Shown: positions 34,141 through 46,660 of the stretch, piece after piece
Layout: each line of letters begins with the position of its first letter
How positions within the stretch are numbered: position 1 is the first letter of the stretch
Origin: Carya illinoinensis
Lineage: Eukaryota > Streptophyta > Magnoliopsida > Fagales > Juglandaceae
Assembly: GCF_018687715.1 (NCBI RefSeq)
Contig: NC_056752.1
Location: 40,832,501-40,896,500, forward strand
Length of the DNA: 64,000 nt
Reading direction: 5' to 3'
The notes under the pieces: generated by a model
Told to the model about the DNA's origin: nothing
The model's input: only the letters and a program-made list of their open reading frames with translations
Database searches by the model: none
Translations under genes and position numbers: made by a program

Positions 34141-36159
34141 TATTTTGTTTCAAATGTCTGCATTTAATGTTTGTTTATGCTAAATACCATGATTGCGAAT
34201 TAACCGACTCCTATCAACGAACAAGTCCTTACAATAAGCCCTAGGTATGTACCCATAGTATTGCATTTAATTCACTTTAATTTTTCTAAATGATTTCATA
34301 TGCATATACATGATATATATAATGTAGTACATGTTATTGCAATTTGTACTGGAGAATTAACCTCTAATTGCTTATGTATCATACATGATTACAATATTCC
34401 TTCAAACATTACTAGACTTAAACATATTACTTCATGAGGACATCAATTTATTGCCAACAACTATGCACCATGTACCTGAGCATACCTCTTACAATTCCAT
34501 CTTACATTTTATTTTTTATTTTTTTCCAATCCCATCTTGAATTATTACACTGTGAATCATGTTAAAAAAAATTATAAACTAAAAGCATGTACTGCACAAA
34601 CACATCATTTTTCTACAATACTAAAGTATTTCTGTTCATAAGTTACAAGCAAGCACATCAATTTCATTCACAAATTATTACAATATATTGCTAAACCGCT
34701 TCACATCATCACTTCAAAACAATTCCATTATAATATAAAGTCAAGCTATACAAACCTCACAACAACATTAATACGCAATTGCCCTATATCTATGAAGAGT
34801 AGTTGCATAGAAATGTACATGATGTCTTAACCTAATTAACTTCATTACTAATAGTCAAGCCTTAACTATTTCTTCGCAAATAGCCTCCCACTTGCTACCC
34901 TGGCCATGACCTTGCTTCTTTGTTTGTTGCACTATATATAATATACAATACAAACCCCTTATTAGAATAAATATATGAACATCATTTTTACTATTTTTTC
35001 TATTTATCCACAAATTCTTCCACACTCCAAATGAATGTGCTTACTTGGTGGAAGAGGATTAGATGTGGCCACTTCTGCCAGAAAAGCTTCATGATGACTC
35101 TCAAATACAGCGTCAAGTAGCTTTGTGGAATCATCATCAGATGATAACTTAGATTCAGTCCCTACCTTGGCTGCATGTGGCTGCTTAATGGGCAACACAA
35201 GCAGAGGTCTCTTATGTGGCCTTTGTGCTATGGTACTCAGCGACTCTTGACCGTAATCTCTTCCCTAACGAGCATTGTGGACCACCATGCTATATATATC
35301 CTTAAATGTAAGGATATTTAGTTATTTTATCCTACCCTTAATACAAGTCAAGTATACTCATGGCTGTAATTGCACCCTAATTTAAACGAATTACATCGGA
35401 CAGTGTAAAATTAAAGAGTTGTCCAAGGCTATATGTCGGCCCTACCCTAATCCATATCATCACATCTCATCCAATCACAATGTTCATCTTTAAACAGTAC
35501 CGGCATTACATAAAAACACCAACACTATATCCATGAACTTTAAGATTATGTTATCTTCACTGCCAAAATACTCCTACTAGAAAATTGGTGTGCTACCAAA
35601 AGACATGAAAACTTGTATACGAAATATGAGAGAAATATCCGAATAACATTTTCTCTTCTCCAATAAACATAAAGTAAATGATCTTTAACAATACATATGG
35701 TAGAAGATGAAATACAAATGGTAAAAGTAGCTTTCGTGGATTACTCCTGAATGTCAATTTTTAATCTGTTTCTCATCCAAACTTCACAAGAACCAAGCTT
35801 TTACCAGTATACAAAAGCCCCCAAAACCACTTTTCTGAGAACGAAATCAGATAACCAAGAGGAAAACCATCATTATAAAGAAAAACAAAGGATTTCAACT
35901 AAGAAATGAATTATTCTATACCTGGATATAGGATGGCCTTCTTTTCCTCTTGTTGTTATTACCATTTTTCAAGAAAGAAAATGGCTCTGAAGAAAAAGCG
36001 ATAGAGGAAGAATTATTGGGTTGCCACTCCCAGATGTGCTAGTGTGTGATAAAACTTCTAGAAAGTTGAGTATGCTCCACAGAATGCTAAATATACATCA
36101 CCTAAAATTTCAAAGGAAATTTTGCATATATTTGCAAATAAAGCGTGAAATGTGCTTTT
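34141..36159 (-). other. Region with unidentified exon-like pieces
   Basis: The minus strand shows short coding-like stretches: 35198-35004 (KQPHAAKVGTESKLSSDDDS and a following ESHHEAFLAEV) and 34931-34862 (KKQGHGQGSKWEAICEEIVK ending at a stop). These could be remnants of the CACTA-like element or of a captured gene. No family was recognised. The rest is AT-rich and featureless. Confidence 0.3.
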
Positions 36160-37712
36160 CTAAGAAATGAGAGATGCCAACTTTTGTATTCTCGTTGATG
36201 AAGCTGGGGATGGGTCCAAAAGAGAACAAATGACTATCATTTTGAGATTTGTTAATAAATATGGTTTTATTATAGAGCAATTTTTTTATATTGTGAATGT
36301 CAAAGATACTATGACACTAACTCTAAAAAATGAGACATGTGTTCTTCTTTATCATTACTACCTTTAAATTGAGAATATTCGAGATCAAAGATATGATGGA
36401 AGAAATAATAATATGCATGGTGAATGGAATAGATTACGAGCTTTATTTCTTAAATATTGTTTCTATGCATATTATGTGTATTGTTGGGCTTATAAACTAT
36501 AATTAGCTTTAGTTGCAGCCTCTAGAGAAGCCAAACATGTTCATCAGTTCTTTATTCATTGAACATCCATTATCAATATTATAGTTGGTTCTTCTACACG
36601 TAATGATGAATTACGATCTGCTTAAGCTGCTGAAATTGAAAGTTTGATCGCTTCCAATGAGATTGAGACTGGAAATGGGCAAATCAAATTGGTACGTTAC
36701 AATGAGCTGGAGATACTAGATGGGGATCTCATTTTTAATTTGTTTGTAGGTTGATGAGGATGTTCGGTACTACTTACTCAATTATCAATACTATATCGAA
36801 TGAGGGATCAAATTATTCTCAACATGGTGATGCTAAAGTTGCTTACATGGTATTAATATCTTTTGAATTTATTATGATATTACATATGATAAAAAAACAT
36901 GGGAATCACTAATACACTTTGCCAATCTTTAAAATTTCCAAGACATTGTAAATATCATGAGCCTAGTTTCAACCACAAAAGTACTCATTCAAAAGCTGAG
37001 AGATGATAGGTGGAGGTCTTTGCTTAATGATGTTAAAACATTTTGTGAAAAACACCAAATTAATATTCCTGATATTAATAGTCATTACACTAAAGCTCAA
37101 GGTAAATCTAGTCGTCAAATTGACAAGTCATTGACAATAATGGAGCATCATTTTAGGATTGATATATTTACTGTTACAATAGACTTCCAGTTACAAGAAT
37201 TGAACAATATATTTAATAACCATACAATGGAACTTCTCATTCTTAATATCACTTTAAACCCTAAGTACATACAAATAATTTAAAATTGAGGATATATGTA
37301 AATTGGTTGAGAAGTTTTATCTACAAGATTTTATTAAGCAAAAAAAATTTCTTTTCTTTTGAGAATTCAATTGCAGCAGTATAAACTCGATATGCTAACG
37401 CATTCAAATTTTCAAGATATGTCTATATGATCTGAGTTATGCAAAGGACTAGCAATTTCATAAAAGTTAAAGATTTATTATTTAATTGATAAATTAATTC
37501 ATCTAGTATTAACTCTTTTTATTTCTACTGGCACTATTGAGCGAGCATTTTTTACCATGAAACTTATAAAAACTAGAGTGCGTGCTCTAATAGAACATGA
37601 GCTTCTTGCATATCATTTGCTAGGTTATATTAAGAAAGAAATTGTTAAGAATTTCACTTTGGAGATGATAATAGATGAATTTTATTTTATAAAAGACCCT
37701 CGTCAAGATTAA
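36160..37712 (+). pseudogene. hAT-type transposase relic (MYM/TTF-like, DUF4371)
   Basis: Broken frames read in order: FCILVDEAGDGSKREQMTII, LRFVNKYGFI, a degraded block near 36384-36430 whose aligned form would be RGQGYDGASN..GEWN, a YAYYVHC-like block, LVAASREA, and RDDRWRSLLNDVKTFCEKH. The C-terminal dimerisation part contains a TIERAF motif (37528-37560). This order matches the plant zinc-finger MYM-type hAT transposases with a DUF4371 core. Stops and frameshifts every 50-150 bp make it dead. No terminal repeats were found nearby. Confidence 0.75.
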
Positions 37713-38823
37713 TTTGAAGGGGAAATCCTATGTTATATTTCAGTTTCTTTTCTTTTTGTAAAGGTCTCTAACAAACTAAGGAAATTTTAAGCAAAATTAC
37801 TTTATAAGATGATTTATAGACATATTTTTTGTATACAAATTTATGACATATGATTATTGTTTTTCTATATAGTCACGTGCAAAACAGCTTGCAGAATGTC
37901 TGTTCTAAGTGTACATGATCCATAAATCTCAAATAGAAACTAGAATTGATCTGGAGTTGATCTCATGGTCATGGGGGAAAATTAATTAAACACAAGGCTA
38001 TATAAAACTCCTGTTATAGCACACTCCTATAGGCTATAACCACAAAATGCTTTGAGCCCACCCAAAACAGAAGGTACAAATATCTATATGTAGAGGAGGC
38101 CCAAAAACTGGTGTCTGGGCTGGCTTCTGTATTAATAGACTTGCAAGAAAACTCAAGCAAACTCAGCTAAGAAAATGAAGTTGAAATGAAGATATTCCAA
38201 ATTAAACTCAAGAAAATCCGGAGTTTAAACAACAAAAATGAAGATTCCAAATTAAGTTGAATTATGTAAAATGAAGATAAATTCCTAGCATCTATCAAAG
38301 AAAATGATTCAAGTATTCTTGTATATTTTATTTGTCATCATCCTAATATCTCGATTTCTATGTTTTTATACATGAGAGTTGAGAGCGTCACATTATTTTC
38401 ATATATCATTCAAATATAAAATACTTTTCAATTTTTAATTTTCAATTTTTTCACTTAATCATTACATCCTAAATTCCAAACAAAATACAAAAAATAATAC
38501 TACAATTTCAAATTTCAAAACAAAAACTATATTCAAATCATTTTTTAAACTTTATAATATTTTATTCAACTTTTTGTTTCTCTCTCTCATTTTTCAAGAC
38601 CCAATAAAATATTAATCCAAATTATTTTACTACTATTCACATATATATTGAAATATTCTAAGTATCCAAACGTGTCCTTAATCTAACAAAGAAAAATATT
38701 ATACTGCGATTATTTCAAGGAAATTTTAGGATTTTGTTTTTGTTTTATTTTAATGAGACATGTTCTTTATCAGGTTGATTTATCCGTGTGGTCTTTCCTT
38801 TATGAGAAATATTTTAGTCACAA
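37713..38823. other. Spacer, AT-rich, with an old repeat
   Basis: No gene recognised. 38395-38690 is an AT-rich stretch ending ATCCAAACGTGTCCTTA with words shared with the MITE family at 3712-3903; too decayed to bound. Confidence 0.35.
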
Positions 38824-38965
38824 AATAATTATATAAAAGTAAATTCATAAACTAATGCGACTTAATTTGTAGTATGTCAGATTATAAGGTTATTTTTATC
38901 ATAAAGTAGATCTAACAAATTGTATGAAACCATATTAATTTATAAGTTTATTTTTGTATAATTTA
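38824..38965. repeat. Second copy of the MITE at 7869-8037
   Basis: Shares TAAACTAATGCGACTTAAT, AGATTATAA, ATAAAGTAGAT and TATAAGTTTATTTTTGTA with the first copy. Confidence 0.5.
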
Positions 38966-39268
38966 TTTATATACATAGTATTTCTCTTCCTTTATACATG
39001 TACTGGGAGTAGAAAATTATGCTTCTACCATAAACATATACTTATATTTTAGAGAAATGATATTTATAGTTATAAAGTGCACAATCGTCAGACACTCATT
39101 TTGAAAAGAGCGAGTAAATTATATGAAACTTACAAGAAAAAAATTAATTTTTTAATAATAAATTTTACTTTTTTCCAAACTGAATCAAACTGAATGCACA
39201 GTCATATTAGTTTACATGTGTGTTATTTTTATTGCACGTATATCAACTACAGGCGATAGGATGTCTTA

Positions 39269-39705
39269 GAGCATTAACAATAGTGTAGCAAAGGTAAAGG
39301 TAAAATTTGGTTAAAATCATATGTTTTACTTTTTGCCTTTGTCATTGAGAGAGATTTTTACATTGAATTATATATTTATTAGTTAAAATAATAATAAAAT
39401 ATTTTTTAATAATAATAATATATTTTCTCAATCTTTTTTCATATTTTACAATTATATTGATTATATATTAATTAATAATTTAATTAAATTATTATTTTAT
39501 ATTTATTGAGAGAGGTAGAAAGTAAGTGGGAGAAAAGAGAAATAAGTGATAAAATAATTAATAAATGATCAACATTATCCATCCATATATGTAGAGACAT
39601 GTAGTTTATAAGAAAAAAATTGCCTTTAACTCTTTGAATGCATTTAATGAAATTGTTAGCTAAGTATTGATTTGCTTTCGTGTTTGGCACGCCATTACTA
39701 ATGCT
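39269..39705. repeat. MITE with AGAGCATTA ends
   Basis: The left end reads AGAGCATTAACAATAG and the complement of the right end AGAGCATTAGTAATGG. The 437-bp body is AT-rich. GAGCATT ends and TTA/TGA flanks suggest a PIF/Harbinger-type MITE. An antisense frame inside it is not a gene. Confidence 0.5.
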
Positions 39706-40935
39706 CTGAGCGTCGAAGTGACAAGAGGTGAAAAAGGTCATCATCATGGATGAATACAAGGCCGCGACAGATTGCAAATGTTGAGTTTATAATTAATGTG
39801 CAAAGGACCTATGTTGTGGGGTTTAGATTGACCATCATATTTTATATTTACAGATGGAATGAAATGAGTTCATTTGATATAAAAATTAAAATTTTAAAAT
39901 TAAAAAATATCTATATTATTAGAATATATTTTTTAATATTATTTTAATTTTAAAATTAAAAAAAATGAATTATTTATTTTGTTTTATATAAAAATTTTAA
40001 AAATATATAAAAATTAGATAAAATAAGATGAGATGAGCTAATTAAAAAGTGTTATGAAAATAAACATGACCTAAGGTCTAAAGAAATCCATAATCTCTCT
40101 CAACTTTTTGGAAATATATATGTTTTAGCTAATTCTTTGAGTGTATTGGGAGGGTATTTCAGATTTTTTTAATATATTTTCAATCACGTAAGATATTACT
40201 TAATTTACTTTGTAATATTTTAGTCGTTAAAATAGAATAAAAAACTTTATAAAAAATCCCTCCTAGCTCTACCCTTAAAAGGATGAGACTGGCTTCATGT
40301 GTTTGTATGATCTCTTATGCATGTTTGGATAGTGAGATAAGAATTTTTTATTTTAAATAAAAGTTTAAAATATTATTTTTTTTAATATTATTATTATTTT
40401 AAGATTTGAAAAACTTGAATTGAGATTTGAAAAAATTAAATTATTTATTATATTTTATGTGAAATTTAAAAAAATTATAATAATTAAAAAATATAATATA
40501 GGCATTTTATGTCTCATCACACTTATCAAACCTGCCCTAAGGAAGGAATTTGAATATGAGCACGCAAGAAAGGAGAAGGAAAATACAAGAAATGAACAAA
40601 GATTGGGTACGTAGCTTTCAAGTAAATTTCGAAGAATTTATGGTTTAATGCATTTCTTGCGGTGCAATTCATCCTCGTTTAGTACCATCGCAGAAAAAAA
40701 TGCAAAATTACCCTTTCCAATTTCTTGTATTCCTTCCTAATGAGCAGAGAGATCAGTACAGTTCCCCTAATAGCCATCAAATCGATTGATAAGTTTTTGA
40801 GAATGGTAATTGCTGAAAATGACCCCCAATTGATCATGGCTATGTCATATATGCTCAACTAACGACGACTATTCATGACTGACTCAAGTACCAATGGATA
40901 AGCTCGCTCATGTTATAATTATGACGTGGAAAATG

Positions 40936-40980
<45 letters not shown>

Positions 40981-41690
40981 CTTTCGGACAATATATATTC
41001 ATGCGAGCAACGTTAATATTCTTCGATTTAAATTTATTATATTTTTTAATTATAGAGTATGGCGTGACGCATTTAATTAAAAATGAAACACATGATGATC
41101 ATGATTATTTCTCGAGGTAGGTGTTCTAATGGGAAGTAGGTAAATTGGGTATCACATGGGCATGCATGTATACACCTAAATAAAATGGATCCTCATACAA
41201 TTATTGGGGTTTGATGGTTAAGTCGAAAGAAGAGAAAGCGACATGCACCAGCTGCTAGCTAGCTTTATGTTTCTTGTACGCCTACCTATAGTTTTGATAT
41301 TTTGATTAATCGGACAAGGAAACCAACCCGGTTTAATTAGCTTTAATTTGGTTTCATGCATAGATCAAAACAAGCATATATACATGCATGATTGAAACAC
41401 TTCACTTGCGTGCATGATGTATATCATATATATATAGGGGGTAGGGTAGTGTTATTTATATGTTCCCTCAATTTGTCTACTTGGTGTGCTCCTAATGCAA
41501 ATTATATTTTTCTTTCTTTCTTTCTTTTTTCTACTTTTTATTTCAAACCTTTTTAAAAAATAAAAAAATTACTAATACACTAATAGTCACTTTCTTAATC
41601 AGTAAGCAAAATTTTATTAAAAAATAATTTATAAATATATAAACAGTCAAAATAAGAGAGTAAAATGAATAGACATATATACTAGCATTA

Positions 41691-41725
<35 letters not shown>

Positions 41726-42728
41726 ATCTAATAACAACATTTAATTTCCTAGTGGTGGGGTTTCAACACTTACAAGCATGTCCTTAATTTCTTAATGCTT
41801 TTAAAACTAAATGAGGGTACGGTAGTGTAGCCGTTCGATCAGCAAAATTTACAATCTCTTGAATCATGCATGCACATTCCATCGGGATGTTTAAAAATGC
41901 ATTAATTTGTGATTTATCAGTCTTATTAATGTGAGAAAAACATATAATATAATCAGCTAGCTAGGATCATTAATATTTGAAGTAGTACTGCATTTTTTGT
42001 ATGAAGTCTTTTTTTTTTTTTTTTATATATATATATGGGAATCATGTTTTTATGTAGTCTAATTAATCTACCTGGTACATAACTAAAATATATAGATCTT
42101 AAACATGTTGATTTATATATATATATATATATATATATGATCTTCACAATTCATGAGTCCATGCCGACGTAAAATCTGGTACCTAGAGTTAGCTAGCAGG
42201 CTGGCCTCCATGCAAATACACAGTAAAAATTTATGAGAATCAAGAACAAAGAAAGTCAGTCTGGGTTGAACACGTATTAATGATTTGGCCCCCCATAATA
42301 TGTCAAATCAATCAAACAACTTGCAAGAGCTGATTGATGCTCTTTATTCTATATAGTTAAATATCCAAGTGGCAATTTCTTTCAGTCTCGTCTTTTTGTA
42401 CCAAATCTGCCAAAATCTCCATATCACAATTAAACATATATAAAAACAAGTGTTTTGGCTACTAGCTACGTAGATACAACTATTCACACCAATAATTGAT
42501 GACTCGGCCTTCGGGAAACTCCAACTTGATAATGAGACATGTACATGCGATTTGGGTTTCTTCCAAAACGGGCTTTTATGTGTATATATACACACATATG
42601 TTCTTCACCTTTCGCTTATCCAAACCCTATCTCTGGCCTGCGTGTACTCTTTTTTTATAAGCTGCTGCTAGCTATTCAAAGCAGTATATATACTATTAGC
42701 TAGCCTGATCTCCATTAACAATATCCAT
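39706..42728. other. Upstream region of the 1D-type CASP-like gene
   Basis: No gene recognised. Contents: an AT-rich MITE-like stretch near 39813-40070, the MITE at 40319-40545, (AT)n microsatellites at 40939-40971, 41695-41722 and 42114-42138, and a MITE-like unit at about 41445-41690 sharing AAATATATAAACAG and AATGAATAGACA with 58215-58375. GTATATATAC near 42588 could be a TATA box for the gene at 42729. Confidence 0.4.
40319..40545. repeat. MITE of the 3712-3903 family
   Basis: Contains AAATTATTTATTATATTTTA and AAAAAATTATAATAATT in the same order as the other copies. Begins near TGTTTGGATAGTGAGAT. Confidence 0.5.
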
Positions 42729-44569
42729 ATGGCTTCCACCGATAAGCCTACTGACCCTGAACACGGCAAAGAAATCCCACCACCCAAGCCAGAAGTCCCA
42801 GCTGCTGCACCCCCAGCTGTGAACTGTTTTGTTCTTGATGTGGCTCTCAGGGTCTTGCTATTTGCGGCGGCTTTGACTGCTGTCATCATCATGGTCACTG
42901 GCGAGCAAACGAAGCTGATTCCGCTGCTAGGAAATCGCAAGGCCAAGTTTAATCACTCGCCGGCTTTCATGTTAGTTAATTGCATTAATCCATGATACAG
43001 TAGTACTGTTTTAGCTATAGCAAACAATATAGGTTGTTAGTTTTGTGATATATATGGTTTCTAATCTTCTATTTTATTTTTTCTAAACCTTGTGGTATTT
43101 TTTCTTATTTGCAAGGTTTATAAAAAAAAATGGTGGGAAGGTAAGGGCGAGAGAGTTGTGGTGGCTAACCAGCCACTAATTCACTGCATGAAAATTAGTG
43201 TTAATTTATGGATAGAAAATATTATTAGCCAGAAAATAGGAAAAAAAAAATCCTCTTAGTGGGTGATCAACCAAAACTAAAAATCTTATTTCATCTTGTC
43301 TCATCATTATAATTTTTTTAAATTCTTATATAAAATATAATAAACAATTTAAAATTTTTAAATACTAATACAAAACCAATATTAAAAAATTATATTATAA
43401 CAATATTTTATTTATTACTATTTAAAACATCTCATCTCTTCTCATCTGTGTAACCAAACGGAGTAATTGGCTTATAATCACAAACAGCGAGAGAATCCAT
43501 TATGTAAAAAAGGAAAAAAAATTATAACTATATATATTTATAAAGCCAATGAATTAAGAATAAAAAAGAAAAATAATTAATGTTTGTTTCTTTCTCTTAG
43601 AAAAATGAACGTTTTCAACTTTAGTGACTATTATTATATATAGTTAATTAATTGTTTCTCTATGTATAAACTATATATATATATATAGATATATAGTCTG
43701 TGGAAATATATATATATTGATTTCACATGTGACCGTACATGCACAGATACTTTGTGGTGGCGCTGTCCGTTGCTGGCCTCTATAGTCTCATTACAATATT
43801 AGCATCGACCTCTGTTATCCTGAAGCCATTCTTCTCGAAAAAGTTCCTAGTCTATTTTGCATATACGGATGTGGTAAGCTCTCTCTTTCATTCTGTGCAC
43901 AAAGTACGTAAGATCTAGATCAGCAGTAGGTACTAGGTAGTAATTTCTGAACAAGAACTATTGTTTTTCACTTTAGATTTTAAAATCTCCAGTCACACTT
44001 ACTTTTGTAGCGCACCCATTTTAGTGTATTAATAATATGATATGAATAATTAAATCTATGTATTGTCATTAGCTTAAGTTCTCAAGATAAATAGTGACGT
44101 CACATGATATAAATAATAGAGTTTCTAATTAGAAACTTTGACATTACACTCTTCATCACTATTGGGACAAGTAGTGATTTTACATTATAATTATTTTATT
44201 TTAAGTTATTGTCATTTAAAACATGTCATATTGAATTGGAGAGAAATTATAAGGTAGTATCAAATACGAATTCTGAGCAAATATCATCAAACATCACCCA
44301 ATCATCTAGTAACTGTAAATGATGTGATGATGCAGCTGATATTGGGGCTGGTAGCGTCAGCCACTGGCAGCGCTGGTGGGGTTGCATACGTGGGGTTGAA
44401 AGGCAACAAACACGTGGGCTGGATCAAGGTGTGCTCCACCTACGATACATACTGCCAACATATCGCTGGGTCCCTTGCTGTTTCCTTGTTCGCTTCTGTT
44501 GTTCTTGTCTTTCTCATCTGGCTCTCCATTTTCTCCCTTCACCGTCGACCATCTGCTCCCCCTCTCTAA
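42729..44569 (+). CDS. CASPL: CASP-like membrane protein, 1D type (three exons)
   Basis: Exons 42729-42970, 43747-43873 and 44336-44569 join in frame (GT..AG borders) to 200 residues. The N-terminus is cytosolic and Pro-rich ([16 protein letters not shown]), followed by four spans at about 38-58 ([19 protein letters not shown], with the conserved Arg), 82-105 ([20 protein letters not shown]), 123-145 ([20 protein letters not shown], with the conserved Asp) and 168-190. [10 protein letters not shown] and [20 protein letters not shown] match the second extracellular loop and fourth span of CASP-like proteins. Likely a plasma-membrane scaffold; specific role unknown. Intron 1 holds a MITE at 43272-43458. 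Exon 3 was duplicated at 46042. Confidence 0.92.
43272..43458. repeat. MITE of the 3712-3903 family, reverse orientation, in intron 1
   Basis: Reverse complement contains GAGATGAGATGTTTTAAATA and TTTATTATATTTTATATAAG followed by AATTATAATGATGAGACA, matching the other copies in order. Confidence 0.6.
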
Positions 44570-44800
44570 AGGCGGACCCATATGTCAGATTGGCTTTTCA
44601 GGAATTTGTGTTGTATAAAATCTCAACGCTCGCTTCTGTTCCCGTGTATTGTCTGGGCATATTATGTATTTTATCTTCGATGTGTGTATGTTAATGACGT
44701 GTGATTGAATTTGTAACATTTCGATATTTGATTTATGCAGCCTCGATGCTGATCTTACCTTATGCCTTACTAAGAACACTAATTTAAAGCCGAAAACGTT

Positions 44801-44815
44801 TTGAACTGGGATTTG
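44801..44815 (-). terminator. 3' box of U2 snRNA copy 1
   Basis: The minus strand reads CAAATCCCAGTTCAA directly after the U2 3' end, fitting the plant snRNA 3' box CA-N3-10-AGTNNAA. Confidence 0.75.
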
Positions 44816-45011
44816 GTGGGGTGCGCCAGGCCCATGCAGTAGTGCAACGCCTGGGCGACGCTCGAAGGCCCCAGCAGCAAGCTGCTGTAGCGGACCTTCC
44901 CCCTAAAAAAATTAATTTAATATCGTGTGGCCCATTGGACCACGTATCAGATATTAAACTGATAAGAACAGATACTACACTTGATCTTAGCCAAAAGGCC
45001 GAGAAAGGTAT
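44816..45011 (-). ncRNA. U2: U2 spliceosomal snRNA, copy 1
   Basis: The minus strand starts ATACCTTTCTCGGCCTTTTG at 45011. It contains the branch-site-pairing GTAGTA in AAGTGTAGTATCTG, the stem IIa region CTTATCAGTTTAATATCTG, the Sm site ATTAATTTTTTTAGG and the stem III/IV region ending near GGCGCACCCC. The length of about 196 nt is that of plant U2. U2 pairs with the intron branch site in the major spliceosome. The promoter and 3' box are complete, so it is probably expressed. Differences from copy 2 fall in the 3' stems. Confidence 0.95.
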
Positions 45012-45034
45012 GCTTATCCTCTATGCTTGCTTCT

Positions 45035-45088
45035 CCTTTTATAGATCCCATCAACTTAGCTCTCAACAAACTTATTCGGTATGGGACT
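45035..45088 (-). promoter_or_regulatory. USE and TATA box of U2 copy 1
   Basis: Minus strand: AGTCCCATACCG (45088-45077) resembles the plant upstream sequence element RTCCCACATCG. CTATAAAAGG (45044-45035) is a TATA box 24-33 nt before the U2 start. The gap of 32-33 nt between the two is the spacing of RNA polymerase II snRNA promoters in plants. Confidence 0.8.
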
Positions 45089-45145
45089 TTGCAGACTTCG
45101 TGGCTTTGACAGAGCAAACATTATAGGTTGTTAGGCTTGATTATA

Positions 45146-45335
45146 CATAATGAAAAATTTCATATCATCTCATTTTAATTTATTATTATAATTTTTTTAA
45201 ATTTTTATATAAAATATAATAAATAATTTAACTTTTTTAAATTTCAATACAAAATTATTAGTAAAAATTATATTATAATAATATTTTATTTATTATTATT
45301 TAAAACATCTCATTTTATTTGTGCAACTGGCATCT
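45146..45335. repeat. MITE of the 3712-3903 family, reverse orientation
   Basis: Shares TATAAAATATAATAAATAAT and TTATTTAAAACATCTCATTT with 43272-43458. Confidence 0.6.
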
Positions 45336-45958
45336 TATTTTCATGATATGGTTTCTAATCTTCTATTTTTTTATTTTTTTCCCCCTAAACCTTGGGGTAT
45401 TTTACCAGCCACTAATTCACTGCATGAAAATGCAGTAGCACGTATAAGTACAGAGAAGGAGTTGCAGCTTTGTATATTTTTTTTAGCAAGGCAGTTGATT
45501 TCAAACAGATTTACCTATAATAATTATGTTAAAAAAAGCATAATTATATCCCAACTAGATCTTAGAAATCTGAAACACACATTTTCTTTTTTCATTATTG
45601 GTGATTTTTTGCTAATGAAGTGACTTGACAGCACCCATGAAATTTTAAAGGGCAGTGCTATTGTGCTATTTGTGGGACCGCTCAACTTTACCGCCTGACG
45701 TGACATGTTAGGTGGCATCCTACTTCACGTATATTAAAAAAAAAAAGTGGTAAATAATGAAATACAAAACTGAGTTTGTGAAGACTAGCGGAACTTTTTT
45801 TTTAATAGGTAAAAATAAATTTTATCGATATGAGAGGCATAGTCCGAGTACACTAGTAGATGCCTAATTACAATTAAGTATTAATAAGAATTATAAGTAA
45901 AGTATGAACGTTATCCACGTTACAAATAATGGTCGAAGCTCAAGATAAAAGTGCATTG
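45336..45958. other. Spacer between the duplicated blocks
   Basis: AT-rich. 45340-45440 repeats words of CASP-like intron 1 (ATGGTTTCTAATCTTCTATT and CCAGCCACTAATTCACTGCA). This suggests that part of the intron travelled with the duplication. No gene recognised. Confidence 0.5.
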
Positions 45959-46041
45959 TGTCAAATACGAATTCTGAGCAAATACCATCGAACATCACCC
46001 AATCATATACTTACAAACTGTAAATGATGTGATGATGCAGC

Positions 46042-46260
46042 TGATATTGGGCCTGGTAGCTTCAGCCACTGGCAGCGCTGGTGGGTTTTGCATACGTGGG
46101 GTTGAGAGGCAACGAAACGTGGGCTGGAACAAGGTGTGCTTCACCTACGATACATACTACCAACATGTCGCTGGCTCCCTTGCTGTTTCCTTGTTCGCTC
46201 CTGTTGTTCTTCTCTCTCAGCTGGCTCTCCATTTTCTCCCTTCACAGTCGACCAACTAAT
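46042..46260 (+). pseudogene. Duplicated last exon of the CASP-like gene
   Basis: Matches 44336-44569 from [15 protein letters not shown] onward. A change at GGTGGGTTTTGC shifts the frame, and further losses follow near 46110 and 46215. The upstream 80 bp (CAAATACGAATTCTGAGCAA and following) and the downstream U2 gene are duplicated with it. No first or second exon is present, so it cannot make the protein. Confidence 0.9.
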
Positions 46261-46540
46261 CCCCCTCTAAGGGCCACAAACCCATATCTCAGATTTGGCT
46301 TCTGCAATTTACAAGGCTTCAGGAATTTGTGTATTATATACGATTACAAGGCCAAACCCATATGCACGGCCAAACCCATATCTTCGATGGATGATAATCT
46401 CGACGCACGCTTCTGCACTCGTGTATTATCCTCGATGTGTCTGTTAAAGAAGTGATAGAATTTGCTCGTTTCGATATTCTCTAATGTGTCATTGTGTCTG
46501 CTCTTTCACCTTTTACGCCTTTCTTCGGAATCTAATTAAA

Positions 46541-46583
46541 AGCAAACGTTTTGAACCGGGTTGCGACAGTGCAACGCATGGGC
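46541..46583 (-). pseudogene. Truncated U2 3' fragment
   Basis: ACGTTTTGAACCGGG followed by CAGTGCAACGCATGGGC repeats the 3' box and the last part of U2 as seen at 44795-44850 and 46641-46700, then diverges. This is a third, partial copy next to copy 2. Confidence 0.6.
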
Positions 46584-46645
46584 TTGGGTGGCGCATTGGA
46601 CCTCGGATTTAGAGCAAACGTTCAGTGACTTGGCTATAAAACGTT

Positions 46646-46659
46646 TTGAACTGGGATTG
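46646..46659 (-). terminator. 3' box of U2 snRNA copy 2
   Basis: The minus strand reads CAATCCCAGTTCAA right after the U2 3' end, again fitting CA-N3-10-AGTNNAA. Confidence 0.7.
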
Positions 46660-46660
46660 G

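Noticed and set aside
39484..39777. Minus-strand frame over a MITE
   Set aside because: Lies mostly within the AGAGCATTA-ended MITE; no domain.
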